This document shows, one piece after another, positions 1-5,762 of a stretch of DNA of 6,719 nucleotides. A program made the position numbers and the translations under genes. Within the stretch, counting starts at the first letter, position 1, and each line of letters begins with the position of its first letter. Location: NCBI GenBank assembly GCA_023380515.1, contig JAMCRH010000228.1:1-6719 (forward strand). Direction: 5' to 3'. Source of the stretch: Gammaproteobacteria bacterium. GTDB taxonomy: Bacteria > Pseudomonadota > Gammaproteobacteria > Enterobacterales > Alteromonadaceae. A model generated the notes under the pieces. It did no database searches and was not told where the DNA came from. It worked only from the letters and a program-made list of their open reading frames with translations.

Positions 1-4
1 CCAT

Positions 5-2113
5 TTATCGCCAGTTGTCACGAATCAGGTGGAGTCCCGGATCCGCACGAAAGATGGCTTGCGCTTGCAATGACAGCTGGCGCAAAACGTCTGGGTTGGA
101 GCCACTAAAACGCACTTCCACGGCCGCTTTAACCGGCGGGCCAATTTCCATCCGCCGCAGTTGCATGCGAGCATCGGGGTGATTTGATGCGAGGTGCGCT
201 TGGGTTTTCGCAATCAAGTTTGGCAAGACCTCCGGCGTGGTGCTACGGACAATCAGCTGCGCATAGTTTTCATGCTGCATTTCAACGATATAAGGCAAGG
301 TAAAACGGGGCGCACCTTGACCCACCGTACTGGCAACCTGAGTCACTTCGGGTTGTTGTAACAGCCATTTTTCCGCTTTGGCACTGTCGCTGGCAGTTGC
401 ACGAATGTCTGTGCCTTGTGGATACCAAAGATCCACATAGAAAGCCGGTGTATTGGAACTAGGGAAGAAGCTTTGCTTCACTTGTGTAAAGCCAATCAGT
501 GCAAACACCAGCAGTCCGGTCATGAGCACCATGGTGCCAATACGGAAGCGCAACGCGAAAGCAAGCAGGCTGCGGTAACTGCGATACACCCGGTTGCCAT
601 ACAGTTCGGCATCGCTTGCTGCGGTTTTGATGCCTTTGCGGAACAGCCGGTCGCCTAAAAACGGGATCAGCATTAAGGCGGTAAACCAACTGAGCCCAAG
701 TGACAATAACAACACCCAGAATAATGACCCTGCAAATTCACCGGTGGCGTCTTTGGACAAGCCAATCGGGGCAAATGCGAGAATCGCGATAACCGTTGCA
801 CCCAGCAATGGCCAGGCATTCTGCCGCAGCACATGCTGTGCCGCGCGCAAGCGACTTTGTCCACGCTGAACGCCGACAAGCATACCTTCAGTAATCACAA
901 TGGCATTGTCGACGAGCATTCCGAGGGCAATAATTAAAGCACCGAGGGAAACCCGATGAAGGTTAATCCCCAGCAGATACATGAAAATAAAGGTACCAAG
1001 AACGGTGAGCAGCAGAACGAAACCGATCAGGAAGCCACTGCGTAAACCCATGGTGAGTAATAGCGCGACAATGACTATCACCACGGCTTGCGCCAGATTC
1101 AGCAAGAAGCCAGAAACGGAACGGTCTACTTCTTCCGGTTGGTTGTAAATAATATCGAGCTGCATACCCACTGGTGTGTTGGCTTCAAGTTCGGCGAGGC
1201 GCTGATTAAGCGCTGTGCCGACTTCCACGACGTTAACATTGCGAGCAAACGAGACACCAACCCAGAGCGAAGGCTGTTCATTAAAGCGCAACACGTGAGA
1301 CGGAATTGGTTGCAACTGGCGATAAATGGTTGCTACGTCGCCTAAGTAAATTTGCTCGCGAGCGCCTGGGTTACTAATGATTAGGGTACTTAGTTGCTCG
1401 ACCGAGGTGAATTCACCGCTGGTCTCAAAGCGAACTGCATGATCGCCAAGGCGCACGCGGCCAGCATTGGACACGGTGTTTTGGGTTGCTAAGAGTTCGT
1501 AAATACGTTGCGGTGGAATCCCGAGGTTGGCTAAGCGAGCACGTGAGACCTCGGCAACGACTTGCTCTTGTTGCATGCCACTAATAATGACTTTGGCGAC
1601 ACCCGGAACCAGCGCGAGCTCGCGTCGGAGGTATTTGGCGTGATCCTTGAGCGCAGGTAAATCATAGCCGTCGCCCGTGAGTGCGAGCAGGACGCCAAAG
1701 ACGTCGGAGAAATCGTCCTTGACCATGACCGGGCCTGCTCCGGGAGGCAGATTGCGGGCTTGGTCATTTACTTTCCGGCGCAGCTCGTCCCAAATTTGCG
1801 GAATTTGATGAGAACGATAAGTGTCTTTAACTTCCACCATGATTTGCGCTTGGCCGGGCATCGACGTTGAGGTGATATGATCGATGTATTCCAATTCTTG
1901 CAAGGCATTCTCTAACGGAACAGTGACTTCTTCCTCGACTTGTTGCGCAGAAGCACCTGGATAGGGAGCAATGACTAACGCCTGCTTAATGGTGAATTCA
2001 GGATCTTCGAGACGACCCAAGCTTTGTAGGGCGATGAAGCCACCAATCAGCAGAATAAATAACAGGATCCAAGACGTGGTTGGCCGTTCAATGCTATAAC
2101 GAGCAAGGTTCAT
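5..2113 (-). pseudogene. RND-family efflux pump, inner-membrane subunit, C-terminally truncated (702 aa)
   Basis: This is the proton-driven inner-membrane pump of an RND (AcrB-type) efflux system. It would normally take substrate from the periplasm or outer leaflet and pass it through an adaptor to a TolC-like channel. Visible parts are TM1 (about residues 14-31), the first periplasmic porter/docking region (about 32-335), TM2-TM6 (about 335-485) and TM7 (about 525-545). TM4 carries the motif GMLVDNAIVITE (398-409), with D402 as the proton-relay aspartate. The second periplasmic half begins normally (FFPSSNTPAFYVDLWYPQG, 549-567) and stops at R702 with TAA at 7-5. AcrB-like pumps have about 1030 residues, so the second docking subdomain and TM8-12 are missing. 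The start ATG (2113) lies 2 bp after the adaptor stop, with GAGGA 8 nt upstream, which suggests translational coupling. I call it a pseudogene or interrupted gene. A one-base sequence error, or a continuation beyond the edge, would change that. The family assignment is secure, but the substrate cannot be told. Confidence 0.85.
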
Positions 2114-2115
2114 GC

Positions 2116-3228
2116 TTACAATCCTCGCTCACGAATCCAAGGCCGCACTATTTGTCCTTCGTGAAGTTGATGGACACCAGCGATCACCACATGTTCTCCG
2201 GGTTCGAGGCCTTGGAGAATGACGACGTCACTGCTCGTTGCCGTACCAATGGTGACCCGGCGAGCGCTCAAGCGGCCGCGATTTTCCTGTGCATCGGGCG
2301 TATAAACCCAGACCATTCGTATTTGTTCGTCGAGCGCAGAGCCCGGCGGCGAGAATAATGCAGCAATAGGGACACTAATGCGATGTTGCTCTTGTGGTAA
2401 TACTTGGGCGGCGTCGATCACGACGGTCGCGGTCATGCCCGGCAAGATATTTCCTTCCGCCGGTTTCGGCAGGGTAAACACAACCCGATAGGTATTGGTC
2501 GCTGGGTCGGCTATGCGATCCCATTCCCGAATTTGTCCTTGATAGACATGGTTAGGCAATGAGTCAAAAATAATATCGGGCTGATAATCGGTGTCGCGAC
2601 GCACCTGCGCGAACAGCCGTTCGGGCACTTGAATGCTAACATCGATCATGTCGTCGACGTGGAGGGTGACGACCGGTTGTTGCGGACCGACGTTCTCGAA
2701 TAACTCCACGTGTAAATTGGCAATGACCCCATTAAATGGCGCGCGCAGGCGGGTATAGCCGACGTTCGCATTGGCGGTATTGAGGTTAGCTCGAGCCACT
2801 GCTAACTCGGCACTTGCTTCGTCGAATTGAGCTTGGGAAATAACATTTTGGGTGATGAGTTGGGCCAACCGATCATATTGGGCTTGCGCGAGTTCGGCGC
2901 GCGCCCGAGCTTGCGCTGCGGCAAGTTCGTAATCAGTTGGGTCAAGTGCCGCGATTAAGTCACCTTGTTTTACTTCGTGACCTGGGCGCCACGGCAACTC
3001 GGTGACTTCGCCACCCACCCGAAAGGTCAGGTCGGCTGTTTGCGTGGCCGCAACTACGGCCGGGAAGCGTCGAATTTCACTGTCGGCGCTGGCGCCAACC
3101 GTGAGGAGCTGCACCGGACGCGGCTGTTCAACTACCTCAGCAGCTGGATCTGGAGCGCAGGCGCTAAGGAACAACACAAGAAAAACCCAATTCAAGTGAC
3201 GAGCGAAATATGAACGAGCTTGCGACAC
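2116..3228 (-). CDS. RND efflux periplasmic adaptor (membrane fusion protein), lipoprotein, 370 aa
   Basis: This adaptor bridges the inner-membrane RND pump to an outer-membrane channel. The N-terminus is a lipoprotein signal: basic residues R5 and R10, a hydrophobic stretch (about 12-22), then lipobox LSAC with the acylated cysteine at 24. The first barrel/lipoyl half is at about 60-98 (VGGEVTELPWRPGHEVKQGD). An Ala/Gln-rich alpha-hairpin follows at about 99-156, then the second lipoyl half with the typical GYTRLRAPFNGVIA (157-170). The beta-barrel domain is at about 190-275 (ending LPGMTATVVID) and the membrane-proximal domain at about 285-365. The length is normal. The start is GTG at 3228. 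An AAGGAG box at 3239-3234 supports it, 5 nt from the GTG. The ATG beginning 2 nt earlier (3230) is out of frame. The gene is promoter-proximal in the operon and the pump follows after 2 bp. No outer-membrane channel gene is in view, so a shared TolC is likely (inference). Confidence 0.93.
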   Translation of the reverse strand: MSQARSYFARHLNWVFLVLFLSACAPDPAAEVVEQPRPVQLLTVGASADSEIRRFPAVVAATQTADLTFRVGGEVTELPWRPGHEVKQGDLIAALDPTDYELAAAQARARAELAQAQYDRLAQLITQNVISQAQFDEASAELAVARANLNTANANVGYTRLRAPFNGVIANLHVELFENVGPQQPVVTLHVDDMIDVSIQVPERLFAQVRRDTDYQPDIIFDSLPNHVYQGQIREWDRIADPATNTYRVVFTLPKPAEGNILPGMTATVVIDAAQVLPQEQHRISVPIAALFSPPGSALDEQIRMVWVYTPDAQENRGRLSARRVTIGTATSSDVVILQGLEPGEHVVIAGVHQLHEGQIVRPWIRERGL

Positions 3229-3233
3229 ATGGA

Positions 3234-3239
3234 CTCCTT
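3234..3239 (-). promoter_or_regulatory. Ribosome binding site of the adaptor gene
   Basis: AAGGAG on the minus strand (3239-3234) lies 5 nt before the GTG at 3228. It settles the start: the ATG at 3230 has even shorter spacing and opens a different frame, whereas the GTG frame gives the lipoprotein signal peptide. Confidence 0.7.
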
Positions 3240-3260
3240 AAAATACAGCCGGTGGCGGCC

Positions 3261-3280
3261 AACGTTCGGGTGCGAACGTT
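3261..3280. promoter_or_regulatory. Perfect inverted repeat in the adaptor leader (putative operator or hairpin)
   Basis: The arms AACGTTCG and CGAACGTT match perfectly over 8 bp and flank a 4-nt spacer (GGTG). The element lies 32 nt upstream of the adaptor GTG, on the coding side of the divergent intergenic region. It could be a binding site for a dimeric repressor that blocks the efflux operon. In the mRNA it could instead form an 8-bp hairpin with a four-base loop. It does not show an obvious LysR T-N11-A layout, so a different regulator is possible. The symmetry is seen directly; the role is inferred. Confidence 0.5.
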
Positions 3281-3291
3281 AGCGATAGCAA

Positions 3292-3322
3292 TTGACGTAA
3301 GTATAGGATGCAAAAATATAAA
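3292..3322 (+). promoter_or_regulatory. Candidate promoter of the lysR gene
   Basis: TTGACG (3292-3297) is a 5-of-6 match to the -35 consensus. It is followed after 19 bp by TATAAA (3317-3322), a good -10 box, though the spacing is somewhat long. A second TATATT at 3325-3330 is too far away to pair with it. The promoter would overlap the candidate minus-strand promoter of the efflux operon, which would suit autoregulation of a divergent pair (inference). Confidence 0.35.
3300..3305 (-). promoter_or_regulatory. Candidate -10 box for the efflux operon
   Basis: On the minus strand, TATACT (3305-3300) is the closest match to a sigma-70 -10 box upstream of the adaptor gene. No good -35 box stands 16-18 bp above it; the DNA there is simply AT-rich. 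That would fit an activator-dependent promoter. If it is used, transcription begins near 3293 and the inverted repeat at 3261-3280 lies within the 5' leader. Confidence 0.3.
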
Positions 3323-3336
3323 GTTATATTAAAATA

Positions 3337-3377
3337 AATTAGTCATTTCATTAAATTTAACTTAACGAATTAGTCAT
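3337..3377 (+). repeat. 10-bp direct repeat AATTAGTCAT, second copy overlapping the lysR start codon
   Basis: AATTAGTCAT occurs at 3337-3346 and again at 3368-3377, 31 bp apart, which is close to three helical turns. The second copy runs into the ATG at 3376-3378. Same-face spacing is what a regulator binding two sites would need, but in such AT-rich DNA a chance repeat is possible. Confidence 0.35.
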
Positions 3378-4269
3378 GAAAATTTGGCCTTTACGGGTTC
3401 TTACCCAAGTTGTCGAAAGTGGCAGTTTACAAGCTGCCGCCAATACACTGCATCGCACTGCACCGGCTTTGAGCTTGACCTTGAGTAAACTTGAAGACGA
3501 CGTTGGTTTCGCCATCCTCGATCGCAGAGGCTATCGGTTGCAGTTAACCGCCGAGGGCCAGCAGTTTTTGCGTCATGCCTACGAATTGTTGCGCCAACAT
3601 GACCGTCTCAACTCGGTCGTGGCGCAATTGCGTGACGGCGCTGAGCCGCAACTTCATATAGGTTATGACTATTCCTGTAATCCGGACTTTCTATTACCCG
3701 CAATCCACCAAATTCAGCAGGCTTTTCCAGTGACAGAAGTGGTCGTGACGGGGCACTCGCAGTTACAAGCGCTGCAGCATGTCCGTGAAGGCAAGATTGA
3801 GTTAGCACTAACCCCGTGGTTGCCGACCTTTCAACAAATGGCCGACTTCGAAAGTTTACGCGTCGGTGAGTTTCAATTGGTCGTGTTGATGGCGCGCCGA
3901 CTTGTGGAGCAACATGGGATGCCGACCACTCGCAATGCCTTGAGTGAAATACCACACTTGCTGCCAAAAGAATTGAATATGGGCATTAGCCCGGAGCAAA
4001 TTTATCGCTTGTCGGGCAGCTCGCGGCTGCGCGTCAATGACGCTCATACCATGGTCCAGTTTCTCCGGTCGGGGGTTGGCTGGGGCATTATTCCCCGCGA
4101 TTTGGTGCGTCAGTCGTTGGCGAAAGGTGAGCTAGTTGAGATCGATATCCCTGGCTTTCTTGATCATATTCATGCGGAAATCCACTTGGTGAAATTGGCG
4201 AGCACGCAGTTGGGCCCTGCTGGTAGCTTATTGTGGGAAAGTTTTATTGCGCAAGAGCATCATTGTTAG
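3376..4269 (+). CDS. LysR-family transcriptional regulator, 297 aa
   Basis: This is a DNA-binding regulator of the LysR type. The N-terminal winged helix-turn-helix covers about residues 4-65. It shows the family pattern: VVESGSLQAAANTLHRTAPALS in the helix-turn-helix, then the SKLEDDVGFAILDRRGYRLQLTAEG segment (37-61). A linker helix follows at about 65-88 and a periplasmic-binding-protein-like effector domain at about 91-290 (LHIGYDYS at 93-100, RSGVGWGIIPRDLV at 231-244). The length is typical. The start ATG at 3376 gives the canonical N-terminus, but the preceding bases (CTTAACGAATTAGTC) hold no clear Shine-Dalgarno, so translation may be weak. The gene is divergent from the RND efflux operon, with about 147 bp between them. 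This is the usual arrangement for a LysR regulator and its target. chrA, 80 bp downstream on the same strand, is another possible target. The effector is unknown. Confidence 0.93.
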   Translation: MKIWPLRVLTQVVESGSLQAAANTLHRTAPALSLTLSKLEDDVGFAILDRRGYRLQLTAEGQQFLRHAYELLRQHDRLNSVVAQLRDGAEPQLHIGYDYSCNPDFLLPAIHQIQQAFPVTEVVVTGHSQLQALQHVREGKIELALTPWLPTFQQMADFESLRVGEFQLVVLMARRLVEQHGMPTTRNALSEIPHLLPKELNMGISPEQIYRLSGSSRLRVNDAHTMVQFLRSGVGWGIIPRDLVRQSLAKGELVEIDIPGFLDHIHAEIHLVKLASTQLGPAGSLLWESFIAQEHHC

Positions 4270-4286
4270 CTGCGTTTTTACCCAAC

Positions 4287-4302
4287 TGTCACGGCAATGA
4301 CA
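4287..4302. promoter_or_regulatory. Palindrome TGTCA-N6-TGACA upstream of chrA (putative operator)
   Basis: Perfect 5-bp arms TGTCA (4287-4291) and TGACA (4298-4302) flank CGGCAA. The site sits just above the chrA -10 box, in the region RNA polymerase would cover. That is the classic position for a repressor site, or for an activator replacing a poor -35 box. An overlapping looser symmetry, GGCA-N12-TGCC (4293-4312), is also present. The symmetry is seen directly; regulation is inferred. Confidence 0.4.
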
Positions 4303-4313
4303 TAAAACTGCCA

Positions 4314-4319
4314 TATAAT
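4314..4319 (+). promoter_or_regulatory. -10 box of the chrA promoter
   Basis: TATAAT is a perfect -10 consensus, 30 bp upstream of the chrA ATG. Positions 16-18 bp above it (around 4290-4297, CACGGCA) do not resemble TTGACA, so the promoter may depend on a regulator bound at the adjacent palindrome. Transcription would start near 4326, in an A-rich stretch. Confidence 0.5.
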
Positions 4320-4340
4320 TAAAAAAAATTAAAAACTACG

Positions 4341-4344
4341 GAGC
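4341..4344 (+). promoter_or_regulatory. Ribosome binding site of chrA
   Basis: GGAG (about 4340-4343, within ACGGAGCG) lies 6-7 nt before the ATG at 4350. It is a normal site and supports that start. Confidence 0.6.
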
Positions 4345-4349
4345 GACTT

Positions 4350-5666
4350 ATGTCTGAACCTCAGACCACAACAGCAAACGAAAACAGCATTCCCTTTCGC
4401 GACGCATTGCGAATTTGGTGGAAAATTGGCTTATTAAGCTTTGGCGGACCCGCCGGACAAATTGCCTTAATGCATCGGTTGATTGTCGAAGAAAAGCAGT
4501 GGTTGAGTGAAGCGCGCTTCTTGCATGCACTCAATTATTGCATGTTGCTGCCGGGGCCAGAAGCACAACAGTTGGCGACCTACGTCGGTTGGTTGTTGCA
4601 CGGTGTTAAAGGCGGTTTGGTTGCCGGTTTATTGTTTATATTGCCCGGCGCCGCGATGATCCTCGGCCTGTCCTGGGCTTATGTGCTGCTTGGTGATGTT
4701 GGTGCTGTTGAAGGCTTGCTGTTTGGCTTAAAAGCCGCGGTGCTGGCGATTGTCGCTCAAGCTATGTTGCGGCTGTCACAAAAGGCGCTTAAGCATGGCG
4801 TTGCGATTGCGCTCGCCATAGCTGGGTTTCTAGCGTTGTTTGTGTTCTCCTTACCGTTTCCTGTGGTGGTGATCGGTGCCGGCGTGCTGGGTTGGTTTCT
4901 TGCCCGTCATTGGGACTCGCAAGCACCGGCTGCGGCAGACATTGATGTGGTTGTGCGACCCGGAACAAAACGTGCGGCAATTGTCGCTGCAGCGTTATGG
5001 TTAGGCACGCTGGTTGCCTTGTTGTTGCTGTTTGGAGACGGTTCGGTATGGACCCAAGTCGCATTGTTCTTTTCAAAGCTTGCGGTTGTCACCTTCGGTG
5101 GTGCCTATGCAGTGCTCGCATATGTTGCTCAACAGGCGGTGGAGAACTATGGCTGGTTATATCCGGGGGAAATGCTGGATGGCTTAGGATTAGCGGAAAC
5201 CACGCCGGGTCCATTGATTTTAATTACTCAGTTTGTCGGTTTTTTAGCAGGCTTTCGTGACGCCACGGGAATGCATCCTTTGCTTGGGGCGACACTTGCG
5301 GCACTATTGACCACTTGGGTGACGTTTTTACCCTGCTTTGTGTGGATTTTTGCTGGCGCGCCTTACGTTGAAAAACTGCGTGGTCAACCTCGTCTGAGCG
5401 CTGCGCTTGGCGCAATTACCGCAGCCGTGGTCGGGGTCATCGCCAACCTCGCATTATGGTTCGCCTTGAATTATCTCTTTGCTGAACAAGTCACCTTTAG
5501 TGGTTTCGGTATGCAGGTTTTACTGCCCGATATATACAGCTTCGATATCTATGCCATGGTCTTAACAGCCGCCGCATTATTTTTGATTCTTGGGCGCAAA
5601 GTCGGCCTGTTCCCTTTGTTGGGCATAATGTCGGTTGCGGGAATTGGTGTTCAGTATTTCTTTTAA
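4350..5666 (+). CDS. chrA: Chromate transporter ChrA, two-domain (long-chain) CHR family, 438 aa
   Basis: This is an inner-membrane CHR-superfamily transporter that exports chromate from the cytoplasm, giving chromate resistance; sulfate is a structural analogue. The protein has two homologous CHR domains. The N-terminal domain (about 15-190) carries FGGPAGQIALM (31-41) and LLPGPEAQQLATYVGW (66-81). The C-terminal domain (about 207-435) carries FGGAYAVLAYV (249-259) and LAETTPGPLI (281-290). These paired FGG and PGP motifs in each half are the hallmark of the long-chain form. Many hydrophobic membrane segments alternate with short loops, and a charged linker lies at about 186-208. The length fits the family, and the ATG is supported by a good ribosome site. 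It is preceded by its own promoter, so it is probably not co-transcribed with lysR alone. No chrB-type regulator is adjacent. The substrate is assigned by family; other oxyanions cannot be excluded. Confidence 0.95.
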   Translation: MSEPQTTTANENSIPFRDALRIWWKIGLLSFGGPAGQIALMHRLIVEEKQWLSEARFLHALNYCMLLPGPEAQQLATYVGWLLHGVKGGLVAGLLFILPGAAMILGLSWAYVLLGDVGAVEGLLFGLKAAVLAIVAQAMLRLSQKALKHGVAIALAIAGFLALFVFSLPFPVVVIGAGVLGWFLARHWDSQAPAAADIDVVVRPGTKRAAIVAAALWLGTLVALLLLFGDGSVWTQVALFFSKLAVVTFGGAYAVLAYVAQQAVENYGWLYPGEMLDGLGLAETTPGPLILITQFVGFLAGFRDATGMHPLLGATLAALLTTWVTFLPCFVWIFAGAPYVEKLRGQPRLSAALGAITAAVVGVIANLALWFALNYLFAEQVTFSGFGMQVLLPDIYSFDIYAMVLTAAALFLILGRKVGLFPLLGIMSVAGIGVQYFF

Positions 5667-5699
5667 TTCTGAGATGTGGCAAAACTTTGCGTTATGTCA

Positions 5700-5728
5700 T
5701 TGCGCCGGCGGCCAGCTCCCGCTACTAT
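5700..5728 (+). promoter_or_regulatory. Candidate promoter of the DUF1538 gene
   Basis: TTGCGC (5700-5705) and TACTAT (5723-5728) are separated by exactly 17 bp, each matching 4 of 6 consensus positions. Transcription would begin near 5735, about 28 nt before the TTG at 5763. It would let the gene be expressed apart from chrA. Confidence 0.35.
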
Positions 5729-5734
5729 TTTTTT
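5707..5734 (+). terminator. Weak terminator-like element after chrA
   Basis: GCGG (5708-5711) can pair with CCGC (5719-5722) across a 7-nt loop, with one extra G-U pair outside. A run of seven T (5728-5734) follows after a short gap. The stem is short and the T-run is offset, so termination would be partial at best. It overlaps the candidate promoter of the next gene. Confidence 0.22.
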
Positions 5735-5762
5735 ATCGAAGTGGACACAGTGAAGTTAACGT

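Noticed and set aside
1205..1210. TM4 of the RND pump has one Asp followed by Asn (VDN, D402/N403) instead of the AcrB pair Asp-Asp, suggesting a lost proton relay.
   Set aside because: Many RND families carry a single Asp in this motif (VDN or VDA forms), so it is a family variant and not a defect.
3301..3370. The AT-rich intergenic block as a replication origin or phage attachment site.
   Set aside because: There are no DnaA boxes, iterons, integrase gene or tRNA end, and its composition is normal for a divergent promoter region.
3608..3967. A 119-codon open frame on the minus strand inside lysR.
   Set aside because: It lies wholly antisense to a clearly conserved LysR gene and shows no protein-like pattern.
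4789..5076. Minus-strand open frames of 95 and 61 codons inside chrA.
   Set aside because: They are composition-driven shadows of the conserved chromate transporter frame.
3376..5666. lysR and chrA as one tight operon.
   Set aside because: The 80-bp gap holds a perfect -10 box and a palindrome, so an independent chrA promoter is more likely, although read-through is not excluded because no terminator follows lysR.
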